From: UMGS172 sp045587185
Lineage (GTDB): Bacteria > Bacillota > Clostridia > Oscillospirales > Acutalibacteraceae
Assembly (NCBI GenBank): GCA_045587185.1
Contig: JAZNBS010000052.1
Coordinates: 1 to 24,054, forward strand
Reading direction: 5' to 3'
DNA: 24,054 bases
How positions within the stretch are numbered: the stretch's first letter is position 1; every line of letters begins with the position of its first letter. The notes under the pieces are model-generated. The model saw nothing but the letters and a program-made list of their open reading frames with translations. It did no database searches and was not told the origin of the DNA. Positions 1 to 6,415 of this stretch are shown piece by piece. Position numbers and translations under genes: made by a program.

Positions 1-31
1 AGCGCACACAAAGGCAAAAACTTATAAAAGT

Positions 32-60
32 ATCGCATTGAGTTTAACGCTCAAGGCGAT
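32..60 (-). terminator. Intrinsic terminator after the wall-anchor ORF
   Basis: Inverted repeat ATCGC-a-TTGAG / CTCAA-g-GCGAT: ten pairs with one mismatch and a 7-nt loop. On the minus strand it is followed by ACTTTTATAAG, a short U-tract. It lies 14 nt past the stop of the upstream minus-strand ORF, which fits a terminator for that ORF. Confidence 0.55.
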
Positions 61-74
61 TTGTTATTTATGGT

Positions 75-458
75 TTAGTCTTCAATTTCATCAGCCTTTT
101 TGCCAAGAATTGCAATGGCCGAAAGGCAACCCGCGCCCGCAATCAAAAGCAGGAACCAAGGTAATGTGATAGCGTTTTCACCCGTCTCTGGTATATCGGG
201 ATCTCCCTCGTAAATGTTGGTGAACTCCGTATTTACAACATTAACGGGAACGGGATTATCGTTGTAGATTATCTCTATAATTCCGTATTCGTTGACAGTG
301 ACTCTAAATTTCACCTCGTACACCGCATCAGAGTAAACCATACCCTTTACTGCTCCCTTAACCTCAGACAGTCTATAGGTAAAGGTCTCCTTGTATTTTT
401 TATAGTACGGTAAAAACCGTTTTAAAAGACAGTCTTTTTTAGCGTTTCCTTTTCGCAT
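75..458 (-). CDS. C-terminal piece of a sortase-anchored surface protein (pilin-like isopeptide domain), probably a remnant
   Basis: The 127-residue product ends in a cell-wall sorting signal: an IPETGE pentapeptide variant of LPXTG, a hydrophobic stretch (about residues 98-118), then a short tail with KK. Before it, FTYRLSEVKG, a YSDAVYEVKFRVTV strand and EFTNIYE resemble the last strands of the Spy0128-type pilin isopeptide-linkage domain. Family members are secreted, with a signal peptide and several repeats. This one has no signal peptide and begins inside the domain with a basic stretch (MRKGNAKKD), so it could not be exported as it stands. A weak GAGG-like ribosome site lies 7 nt before the ATG, so it may still be translated. 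I infer a 3' remnant of a larger adhesin or pilin gene. A small cytosolic hypothetical protein is the alternative. Confidence 0.55.
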   Translation of the reverse strand: MRKGNAKKDCLLKRFLPYYKKYKETFTYRLSEVKGAVKGMVYSDAVYEVKFRVTVNEYGIIEIIYNDNPVPVNVVNTEFTNIYEGDPDIPETGENAITLPWFLLLIAGAGCLSAIAILGKKADEIED

Positions 459-569
459 TTACATCCTCATCTCACTTTTTTAACTCATAAACCGTGGCAA
501 CAGTTTATTACACAACTCGTTCCTTGTGATGTGTTTTTTTAAACACACAACAAAAGTTTTCTCTGAATA

Positions 570-607
570 AAAATGGGCACAGACCGATAAAAGTCTATGC
601 CCATTTT
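570..607 (-). terminator. Intrinsic terminator of galT
   Basis: A 15-bp stem with one mismatch (AAAATGGGCACAGAC against GTCTATGCCCATTTT), with an 8-nt loop. It lies 56 nt past the galT stop codon and ends in a run of T on the minus strand. The symmetric A/T flanks could let it work in both directions. Confidence 0.8.
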
Positions 608-662
608 ACTAAAAAGATTGTAAAAAGTAAAGAAAATTTGAAATTTCTCTGACAAAAGTGTG

Positions 663-2156
663 CTAATTTTTGTTCACTGCGTCAATAAACCTGAGGAATG
701 CCGCCCTGCCTTGTTTGTCAAGTTTATAAACGCCTGCGTGTTCAAGCACCTTGGCAAAAACCTTGCCCACCTCGGCGCGGATTATTTCGTCAACATTGTC
801 GGCGGTAATGGTATAGTTCTTTCTGAATTCGTTCGCCCAATCGGCGTGCTTTAAGGTTATTTCGTCGGCATAAAGATCGGCGCCTGCAACCATTTTTTCA
901 CCCAGCACACGCATTTCGTCCTTAAGTCTTGCAGGCAGAACGGCAAGACCCATAACCTCAATAAGGCCGATATTTTCCTTCTTAATGTGGTGGAGTTCGG
1001 CATGGGGATGGTAGACTCCCAACGGATGCTCGTCGGTGGTAATGTTGTTGCGGAGTACAAGGTCAAGTTCAAACTTGCCGTTGGCAACACGGGCAATGGG
1101 AGTGATTGTATTATGCGGAGTCCCGTCAGTTTCGGCAAAAACAAAGGCCTCCTCGTCGGTATATTCTCTCCACTTTTTAAGTATCTTATCAGCAAGTTCA
1201 ATAAGACGCTCGGTGTCATCGGCGCGCAAACGGATGACCGACATAGGCCACTTAACGATACCCGCTTCTACATCATCAAAACCGTCAAACTCTAAAACTG
1301 TATCAACAGGTGCTTTGGCCATCGCAAAGGTGTAATGTCCGCCCTGAAAATGGTCGTGAGTCAGGATAGAACCTCCCACAATCGGCAGGTCAGCATTTGA
1401 GCCGACAAAATAGTGTGGGAAAAGTTTGACAAAATCAAGCAACTTGCGGAATGTGGCGCGGTTTATAGCCATTGGAGTATGCTCAGAATTGAACACGATG
1501 CAGTGCTCGTTATAGTAAACATATGGGCTGTACTGAAGCATCCAGGGTGTATCATTTATTATCATCGGTATAATGCGGTGATTACCTCTTGCCGGATGAT
1601 TCATTCTTCCTGCATAGCCCTCGTTTTCCTTACACAAAAGGCACTTGGGGTATCCGCTTTGCTTGGCATTTTTGGCGGCAGCAATGGCTTTTGGATCCTT
1701 TTCAGGTTTGGAAAGATTGACGGTGATATCAAGGTCGCCGTACTCGGTTGATGTCACCCATTTCATATCTTTTTTAATGCGGTAACGGCGGATATAATCA
1801 CTGTCGCAACTCAGTTTGTAGTAATAATCGGTAGCGGCATCGGGCGAGGTCTCATACTTTGCCCAAAACGTCTTGATAATCTCCGAGGGACGCGGTATCA
1901 AAGCCGACATAACTTTGGTGTCAAACAGGTCTCTCTCGGTAATATTATCGTCAATCAATTCGTTTGCGACGGCAAATTCAAGAATATCACAAAGTATGCT
2001 TTCAAGGTCGTCCGAAGTAACGGTCTCTGGTTCTGAATACTCATCAAGACTTAACATCTCAAGAATTCGGTTGGTGGCATAAACCTTGTCCTCAGTAGTG
2101 ATGAGGTCACATTTTATACCGTATTCCACTAAGTTTTTAATAGCATTATTTATCAT
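663..2156 (-). CDS. galT: UDP-glucose--hexose-1-phosphate uridylyltransferase, class II (Firmicutes type)
   Basis: Leloir-pathway enzyme that moves UMP between UDP-glucose and galactose-1-phosphate, giving UDP-galactose and glucose-1-phosphate in the cytoplasm. The 497-residue length fits the long Firmicutes-type GalT rather than the ~350-residue E. coli type. Visible motifs are CLLC (172-175), HPARGNHR (187-194) and HDHFQGGH (267-274), which carry the conserved nucleotide-handling histidines. AAGGGTGAT lies before the ATG. Only 12 nt separate it from the upstream glycosyltransferase, so the two are probably co-transcribed from the promoter at 3188-3216. No galK or galE is in the window, and the glycosyltransferase partner suggests UDP-hexose supply for a polysaccharide. 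The identification is firm; the biosynthetic role is inference. Confidence 0.95.
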   Translation of the reverse strand: MINNAIKNLVEYGIKCDLITTEDKVYATNRILEMLSLDEYSEPETVTSDDLESILCDILEFAVANELIDDNITERDLFDTKVMSALIPRPSEIIKTFWAKYETSPDAATDYYYKLSCDSDYIRRYRIKKDMKWVTSTEYGDLDITVNLSKPEKDPKAIAAAKNAKQSGYPKCLLCKENEGYAGRMNHPARGNHRIIPMIINDTPWMLQYSPYVYYNEHCIVFNSEHTPMAINRATFRKLLDFVKLFPHYFVGSNADLPIVGGSILTHDHFQGGHYTFAMAKAPVDTVLEFDGFDDVEAGIVKWPMSVIRLRADDTERLIELADKILKKWREYTDEEAFVFAETDGTPHNTITPIARVANGKFELDLVLRNNITTDEHPLGVYHPHAELHHIKKENIGLIEVMGLAVLPARLKDEMRVLGEKMVAGADLYADEITLKHADWANEFRKNYTITADNVDEIIRAEVGKVFAKVLEHAGVYKLDKQGRAAFLRFIDAVNKN

Positions 2157-2168
2157 CTTATATCACCC

Positions 2169-3155
2169 TTATCGCTTTAATACATAAACAAAATCGCCCA
2201 GAATCCCTCTGAAATGGACGGTGGAAACCCTTTTTAAATGGCGGTATACAAATAGATTCTTTATGCACGGACACAGTTTTCTGCCGTCGAGAATCTTTTC
2301 CCGATTGTTGCAAAATTGTTGCAACTTTTGGGCAAATTTGACCTGCTCTTTATCGTTAAAATCAAGGTTTTGCTTTACCATTTCAAGTTGTGCTTTCTGT
2401 TGTTGCAAAACACTTAATCTCACGTCGGCTGAACCTCGCATTTTCAGTGGCCCGAAAGAGTCGTCCGAACTTAAGCCGATAGTATTATTGCCGTGCTGAC
2501 GGTAGCCGATAAGCGGTAAATTCAAAAACCTTAATCCGTCCATTTTGGCGGCAATAACATTCAGTTCCCAGTCGTGTGGCATAATACACTTGGAAGTGTT
2601 CAGATAATCTTCAACAACCTCTCTTTTAAATGCGCAGGTGCACCCCGGCGAAATGTTGTAAACCAAAACCGTTCTTAAATCAACCTTGACGCATTCACCG
2701 TTTTGCAAGGGGTAAAGAATTAACCCGTGATTGGCGGTGTTTTTTCTACCACTGCCGAAAGGCACGGTAATCGAGCCGTTCTGGTCGGTCATATCAAACG
2801 ACGAGTTTACGCCAAGGCAACCGCTCTCTTTTTCAAAAATACCAAGTGTCTTTTCAATTTTATCAGGATACCACACATCATCCTGATCGCAAAGAAAAAC
2901 CACATCTCCGCTTGTTGCTTTTATGCAGTTGTAAAAATTTTTCTTATACCCCGAATTACTTTCGGCAACCGAAAATTTCCAAGGAAGAGAATGGGCAGAA
3001 ATGTAATCGCGCACGATTTGCGGTGTGCTGTCGGTTGAGCAATCGTCAATAATTATAACCTCGTCAGGTTGCCTTGACTGATTAAGCAAAGAGTTCAACT
3101 GTTCTATGACATATTTTTCACCATTGTAGGTCGCCAACGCCACCGAAACCGTCAT
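2169..3155 (-). CDS. Family 2 glycosyltransferase (rhamnosyltransferase-like)
   Basis: GT-A fold sugar transferase of 328 residues with no obvious membrane helix. The N-terminus SVALATYNGEKYV, the DDCSTDST motif (about 37-44) and the CDQDD motif (89-93, the metal/nucleotide-sugar DXD equivalent) are diagnostic of GT2. The later HDWE and YRQHGNN motifs are shared with the paralogue at 18310-19275. Members of this branch often add sugars to O-antigen, capsule or wall rhamnan, but the donor and acceptor cannot be read from the sequence. GGTGGGG precedes the ATG. It is the first gene after the promoter at 3188-3216 and is followed 12 nt later by galT. Confidence 0.88.
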   Translation of the reverse strand: MTVSVALATYNGEKYVIEQLNSLLNQSRQPDEVIIIDDCSTDSTPQIVRDYISAHSLPWKFSVAESNSGYKKNFYNCIKATSGDVVFLCDQDDVWYPDKIEKTLGIFEKESGCLGVNSSFDMTDQNGSITVPFGSGRKNTANHGLILYPLQNGECVKVDLRTVLVYNISPGCTCAFKREVVEDYLNTSKCIMPHDWELNVIAAKMDGLRFLNLPLIGYRQHGNNTIGLSSDDSFGPLKMRGSADVRLSVLQQQKAQLEMVKQNLDFNDKEQVKFAQKLQQFCNNREKILDGRKLCPCIKNLFVYRHLKRVSTVHFRGILGDFVYVLKR

Positions 3156-3187
3156 TACCCCACCGCCTATTTCAATTCTTGTTTTGT

Positions 3188-3216
3188 ATTATCGCACACC
3201 TTGAAAACAATGTCAA
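3188..3216 (-). promoter_or_regulatory. Sigma-A promoter of the glycosyltransferase-galT unit
   Basis: Minus strand: TTGACA (3211-3216), 17-nt spacer, GATAAT (3188-3193). The start codon of the glycosyltransferase is about 33 nt past the -10 box. Confidence 0.75.
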
Positions 3217-3218
3217 GC

Positions 3219-3237
3219 GGTTAAGGAAAACTTAACC
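3219..3237. promoter_or_regulatory. Perfect inverted repeat just upstream of the -35 box (candidate operator)
   Basis: GGTTAAG-GAAAA-CTTAACC, 7-bp arms around a 5-nt centre, 2 nt upstream of the TTGACA of the glycosyltransferase-galT promoter. The placement suits an activator or repressor site. No regulator is identified. Confidence 0.35.
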
Positions 3238-3300
3238 AAATCAAGGTGACCAAACAACAAACTTGTTTTGTGTCTAACGCACCCTCAACATTGTTCAAAC

Positions 3301-3338
3301 AAAACGGATGGCAAAAGGCTACTTCTCATAAGGATGTT
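3301..3338 (+). repeat. Left copy of a ~39-nt two-block motif (inverted relative to 4651-4689)
   Basis: Block 1 is AAAACGGATGGC (3301-3312), then 8 variable nt, then block 2 ACTTCTCATAAGGATGTT (3321-3338). The same two blocks, 12/12 and 17/18 identical, occur on the opposite strand at 4651-4689 with a 9-nt gap. In this copy GGCT before block 2 can pair with AGCC just after it, so the block lies in a hairpin loop. The pair bounds an AT-rich segment and may mark the ends of an inserted element. Confidence 0.6.
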
Positions 3339-3339
3339 T

Positions 3340-3374
3340 AAAGCCGATAGATTTATTTTGAATCTATCGGCTTT
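3340..3374 (-). terminator. Intrinsic terminator of the methyltransferase gene
   Basis: A perfect 14-bp stem (AAAGCCGATAGATT / AATCTATCGGCTTT) with a 7-nt loop, starting 2 nt past the methyltransferase stop. The U-tract on the minus strand is short (CTTT). Confidence 0.7.
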
Positions 3375-3376
3375 CC

Positions 3377-3970
3377 CTATGCTTTTAATGAAACAAAAAT
3401 GTACGCAAATTCCGTCTCAATACCATCTAATAATGTTAGCCCTGAATTTATAATATATGCCTTCGTATCAGAAAGGTTATCGGGATAAATCTCTATTTGC
3501 CTATCTCCACATTCTATATATTTGTTTTGATTTTTATCAATAGATAATACAAAAAGTCCATTAGGTTTTAGCAAAGAATGAATTTTGTTGATACACTTTT
3601 GTTTATCCTTGATGTGCATAAAAGTCAGGGAAGAATACACTGCATCAAAAGCCATATTAAAATTATAAGTTATAAAATCAGCGCATATTAACTCAACATT
3701 TTGATATTGCGATAAGTTGCGTGAGGCTCTCTCTATTGTATTTGGGGATATATCAATACCAAAGAATTTTTTGCATAATGGTATTGTTTTTAGTGCAAGT
3801 CGACCCGTACCAACACCGATTTCCAAGACAGTTTTATGTTTATCAAGTTTCATTGCATCAACAAACACTCGTCCGTCCCATTTATTCATATACTCTTTCA
3901 GAGATTCAGAGTCGTTTACGGGATCATTATTTTCATCAATTAGTTTATCGTAATGCTCAATTACATTCAC
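3377..3970 (-). CDS. Class I SAM-dependent methyltransferase of unknown substrate
   Basis: The 197-residue protein has a Rossmann methyltransferase core: motif I VLEIGVGTGRLAL, motif II with an acidic residue (FGIDIS), an acidic ICADF strand, and YSSLTFMHI leading into LLKPNGLFVLS. The best start is GTG at 3970, because AAAGGAGAGGG lies 10 nt upstream of it; an earlier ATG at 4003 would sit before that ribosome site. The family methylates small molecules or proteins and the substrate cannot be told. The gene is markedly AT-rich (53 G+C in 180 nt over 3481-3660), unlike the pyr genes. It follows a broken four-helix-bundle gene, apparently in one transcript from the promoter at 4446-4474, and sits within a segment bounded by inverted repeats. 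It is probably horizontally acquired. Confidence 0.85.
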   Translation of the reverse strand: MNVIEHYDKLIDENNDPVNDSESLKEYMNKWDGRVFVDAMKLDKHKTVLEIGVGTGRLALKTIPLCKKFFGIDISPNTIERASRNLSQYQNVELICADFITYNFNMAFDAVYSSLTFMHIKDKQKCINKIHSLLKPNGLFVLSIDKNQNKYIECGDRQIEIYPDNLSDTKAYIINSGLTLLDGIETEFAYIFVSLKA

Positions 3971-4005
3971 AAAAATCCCTCTCCTTTCGGATAGAACCAG
4001 CATCG

Positions 4006-4023
4006 CATTTGTATATACAAATG
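4006..4023. promoter_or_regulatory. Perfect 18-bp palindrome
   Basis: CATTTGTATATACAAATG equals its own reverse complement. It lies between the broken four-helix-bundle gene and the methyltransferase GTG, followed by a second small hairpin TTTGGGC-TAA-GCCCAAA (4026-4042). It could be an operator or a transcript-processing structure. There is no direct evidence of function. Confidence 0.35.
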
Positions 4024-4045
4024 TATTTGGGCTAAGCCCAAACCC

Positions 4046-4426
4046 TTATTTTGACTTTATAGTTTTAAGTGAAGATATTAACATTCGACGGATTGCGCCG
4101 CAATCATTTTGTAATGGTTTATAATTTTCTTCGTTTATACAATTTGTTGCAAAAAGAAGTTCTAACCAATATTCTGTTTCATAACATCCTTTTTGAGCAA
4201 TTTCAAGTTTGGAAATAAAGTCTTTTGTTCCTTGTGCGTATTGTGCTTCGTGTAAATTAGCACCAATTATTGTGCTTAGTGTAAATTAGCACCAATTGAT
4301 GTTGCAGAACGAAGCAGTTGATTTATCAAAACTGATTCCTTATGATTTAATTTCATATCACGACAAAAAAAAAACAACGGTTTTTGCAAAATCTTTTGCC
4401 TTATCTCTCAAAACACTATCAGCCAA
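4046..4426 (-). pseudogene. Broken four-helix-bundle (23S rRNA IVS / S23-type) protein gene
   Basis: Reading three frames in turn recovers a full protein of this family. It starts at a TTG (4426) after AGAGGTGAT with ADSVLRDKAKDFAK, continues as CRDMKLNHKESVLINQLLRS, then EAQYAQGTKDFISKLEIAQK, GCYETEYWLELLF and a C-terminus MLISSLKTIKSK. Two lesions break it. A run of ten T (4365-4374) shifts the frame and leads to a TGA at 4358-4360; nine T would keep the CRDMK frame. A 29-bp tandem duplication (4239-4296) then shifts it again and adds a TAA where the intact copy has GAA. The two insertions sum to +30, so the distal frame equals the original frame. The family forms small helical bundles, known from 23S rRNA intervening sequences and other mobile contexts. 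Its function is unclear. Confidence 0.8.
4239..4296. repeat. 29-bp tandem duplication within the four-helix-bundle pseudogene
   Basis: Copies at 4239-4267 and 4268-4296 are identical except for one base (4249 C, 4278 A). On the coding strand that base turns GAA (Glu) into TAA (stop). The unit encodes the conserved IGANLHEAQ segment, so the coding region is visibly repeated. Confidence 0.9.
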
Positions 4427-4445
4427 AGTAATCACCTCTAAAATT

Positions 4446-4474
4446 ATTATACATAAAAAATAATAGTCTTTCAA
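4446..4474 (-). promoter_or_regulatory. Promoter of the four-helix-bundle pseudogene and methyltransferase
   Basis: Minus strand: TTGAAA (4469-4474), 17-nt spacer, TATAAT (4446-4451). The TTG start of the pseudogene lies 19 nt past the -10 box. Confidence 0.7.
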
Positions 4475-4503
4475 ATTATATTCCGACCTTGTAGGAGTGA
4501 TAT

Positions 4504-4645
4504 TATTGCTTTCAGCAATAGTGTTATTGAAACCTTGCGGTTTCAGTGTTATTTTATTCGCCTTTTAAACTCGCGAAGCGAATACCACTCGGCGTTAGCC
4601 GAATATCACTTCGAAGCAATATAACTCGCCTTTGGCGAATAAAAC
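4504..4645. repeat. Cluster of short hairpins (palindrome-rich repeat element)
   Basis: At least five small stem-loops in 140 nt: TATTGCT-TTC-AGCAATA (4504-4520), TGAAACC-TTGC-GGTTTCA (4528-4545), TCGC-GAA-GCGA (4571-4581), TCGGC-GTTA-GCCGA (4589-4602) and TCGCC-TTT-GGCGA (4626-4638), plus the palindrome CTTCGAAG (4609-4616). They are separated by 5-9 nt AT-rich spacers reading GTGTTAT on the left and its near reverse complement (ATACCAC, ATATCAC, ATAAC) on the right. The 11-nt TTTTATTCGCC (4552-4562) is the exact reverse complement of 4634-4644. It lies between the guaB terminator and the methyltransferase promoter. It resembles a non-autonomous palindromic repeat; I cannot assign a named family. 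Confidence 0.6.
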
Positions 4646-4646
4646 T

Positions 4647-4673
4647 GCCCAACATCCTTATGGGAAGTTGGGC
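4647..4673 (-). terminator. Probable guaB terminator, overlapping the right motif copy
   Basis: GCCCAAC / GTTGGGC, a perfect 7-bp stem with a 13-nt loop in which TCC can pair with GGA. On the minus strand it is followed by AGTTTTATT. It lies 30 nt past the guaB stop. Confidence 0.6.
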
Positions 4674-4689
4674 AAAAGCCATCCGTTTT
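4651..4689 (-). repeat. Right copy of the ~39-nt two-block motif
   Basis: Minus strand: AAAACGGATGGC (4689-4678), 9 variable nt, ACTTCCCATAAGGATGTT (4668-4651). It matches 3301-3338 at 29 of 30 block positions. Here the stem around the second block is CCCAAC/GTTGGG, a different sequence from the left copy but still paired, hinting that the fold rather than the stem sequence is kept. Confidence 0.6.
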
Positions 4690-4703
4690 TAGCATTTATT
4701 TGA

Positions 4704-6209
4704 TTATTTAATCGCAGTGCTCTTTTCCTTCTGAATAACGTCGTGAGCGCCACCCTCGACGATACTTGTTGCGGAAACAAGGGTCAGTTTTGCTTTCTGC
4801 TGAAGTTCGGGAATAGTAAGTGCACCACAGTTGCACATCGTGGACTTAACCTTGGAAAGTGACAAAGCAACATTGTCTTTTAAAGTTCCTGCATAAGGAA
4901 CGTAGGAGTCAACACCCTCTTCAAACGAGAGTTTTTTGTCACCGCCGAGGTCATATCTCTGCCAGTTACGAGCCCTAGCCGAGCCCTCTCCCCAATACTC
5001 TTTGAAGTAATTACCGCCAATATTAACCTTGTTGGTCGGGCTTTCGTCAAATCTTGCAAAGTAACGGCCAAGCATCACAAAATCAGCACCCATTGCAAGA
5101 GCAAGTGTGATGTGATGGTCGTAAACGATACCACCGTCAGAACAAACAGGAACGTAAATGCCTGTTTCCTTGAAATATTCGTCACGGGCCTTGCAGACCT
5201 CAATCAAAGCGGTAGCCTGTCCGCGGCCGATACCCTTGGTCTCACGTGTGATACAGATAGAACCGCCGCCGATACCAACCTTGATAAAGTCAGCGCCGCA
5301 GTCTGCCAAGAAGCGGAAGCCCTCGGCATCAACAACATTGCCTGCGCCGACCTTAACGGTGTCGCCGTATTTTGCACGAATCCACTCGATGGTCAGTTTC
5401 TGCCACTCGGAGAATCCCTCTGAAGAGTCGATACAAAGAACATCGGCGCCAGCCTCAACAAGTGCAGGAACACGCTCTGCGTAGTCACGGGTGTTGATAC
5501 CTGCACCTACAACATATCTCTTGGAAGCATCAAGCAACTCGTTGGGGTTCTGCTTGTGAGTATCATAGTCCTTACGGAACACGAAGTAGCAAAGTTGCTG
5601 ATTGTCATTGATAATAGGCAATGAATTCAACTTATTGTCCCAAATAATATCGTTGGCTTCTTTAAGGCTTGTACCCTCTTTAGCCACAATGAGTTTTTCA
5701 AACGGGGTCATAAACTCGCTAACAGGAGTGGCAGGGTCCATACGGCTTACACGGTAGTCACGGCCGGTAACAATACCGAGCAACTTGCCGTCGGCGGTGC
5801 CGTCTTCGGTAACAGCAACAGTGGAATGACCTGTTTTTTCCTTAAGCGCAACAACATCGGCCATTGTATCTGTAGGCTTTACATTGGAATCACTCTTAAC
5901 GAAACCAGCCTTGTGGTTCTTGGCACGGGCCACCATTGCAGCCTCGTCCTCAACCGACTGGGAACCGTATATGAACGAAACGCCACCCTCGGTAGCAAGT
6001 GCTATGGCAAGGCGGTCACCCGAGACCGATTGCATAATAGCCGAAACCATGGGGATATTCATAGTGATGGCCGATTCCTCACCCTTCTTGAATCTTACAA
6101 GAGGGGTTTTGAGGCTTACGTTTGCAGGTACACATTCGCTTGAAGAGTATCCGGGGATAAGCAGATACTCGTTAAAAGTATGCGAAGGTTCGTTAATAAA
6201 GATTGCCAT
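4704..6209 (-). CDS. guaB: IMP dehydrogenase
   Basis: Oxidises IMP to XMP with NAD+, the committed step of guanine nucleotide synthesis. It is 501 residues, usual for the family. The (beta/alpha)8 barrel is interrupted by a CBS pair (about 105-215; VTGRDYR at 147-153). The catalytic loop reads GIGGGSICITR with the nucleophile Cys319; the common form is GPGSICTTR, and the GG/IT variant is typical of a clostridial IMPDH branch as I recall it. The mobile flap carries Arg418-Tyr419 (WQRYD). SDGGI (357-361) and GRYFARFDESP line the phosphate and IMP site. GGAGG lies 8 nt before the ATG, and a near-consensus promoter lies at 6272-6300. It is monocistronic. No purine riboswitch fits in the short leader (about 55 nt). 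The identification is firm. Confidence 0.96.
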   Translation of the reverse strand: MAIFINEPSHTFNEYLLIPGYSSSECVPANVSLKTPLVRFKKGEESAITMNIPMVSAIMQSVSGDRLAIALATEGGVSFIYGSQSVEDEAAMVARAKNHKAGFVKSDSNVKPTDTMADVVALKEKTGHSTVAVTEDGTADGKLLGIVTGRDYRVSRMDPATPVSEFMTPFEKLIVAKEGTSLKEANDIIWDNKLNSLPIINDNQQLCYFVFRKDYDTHKQNPNELLDASKRYVVGAGINTRDYAERVPALVEAGADVLCIDSSEGFSEWQKLTIEWIRAKYGDTVKVGAGNVVDAEGFRFLADCGADFIKVGIGGGSICITRETKGIGRGQATALIEVCKARDEYFKETGIYVPVCSDGGIVYDHHITLALAMGADFVMLGRYFARFDESPTNKVNIGGNYFKEYWGEGSARARNWQRYDLGGDKKLSFEEGVDSYVPYAGTLKDNVALSLSKVKSTMCNCGALTIPELQQKAKLTLVSATSIVEGGAHDVIQKEKSTAIK

Positions 6210-6271
6210 TTTTAATTCCTCCGTTTATATAAAGTAAATAACAGTACACCAATATAAAATTGTTTCTAAAT

Positions 6272-6300
6272 ATTATACATTAAACCGTGCTCACAGTCAA
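6272..6300 (-). promoter_or_regulatory. Sigma-A promoter of guaB
   Basis: Minus strand: TTGACT (6295-6300), 17-nt spacer, TATAAT (6272-6277). About 62 nt separate the -10 box from the guaB ATG. Confidence 0.85.
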
Positions 6301-6381
6301 TAAGAATTTTAGGTAAATTTAAGGTTTGGCAAAAATGTCGCATATCCTTTGTCTTGAACGATATTTTTTATAGATTAAGCA

Positions 6382-6410
6382 AAAACCGAGGGCGTAAAAC
6401 CCCCGGTTTT
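6382..6410 (-). terminator. Intrinsic terminator of the DUF4886 lipoprotein gene
   Basis: AAAACCG-a-GGG / CCC-c-CGGTTTT: ten pairs with one mismatch and a 7-nt loop. On the minus strand it is followed by TTTTTGC. It begins 5 nt past the stop codon and separates this gene from the guaB promoter. Confidence 0.85.
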
Positions 6411-6415
6411 ATATG

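Noticed and set aside
660..1335. Plus-strand open frames opposite galT, and similar frames opposite guaB, carB and pyrC.
   Set aside because: They lie antisense to well-supported enzymes, lack ribosome sites and show no recognisable motifs.
3971..4003. Upstream ATG start of the methyltransferase at 4003.
   Set aside because: It would include the ribosome site in the coding part. GTG at 3970 has AAAGGAGAGGG at proper distance and matches the usual family N-terminus.
4647..4673. GCCCAAC ... GTTGGGC fits the RYYYAAC/GTTRRRY core pair of an integron attC site.
   Set aside because: The whole structure spans only 27 nt, far below the roughly 55 nt or more of real attC sites. There is no L-box pair and no integron integrase in the window.
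6210..6271. Possible purine riboswitch before guaB.
   Set aside because: The leader after the promoter is only about 55 nt and shows no paired stems of a purine aptamer.
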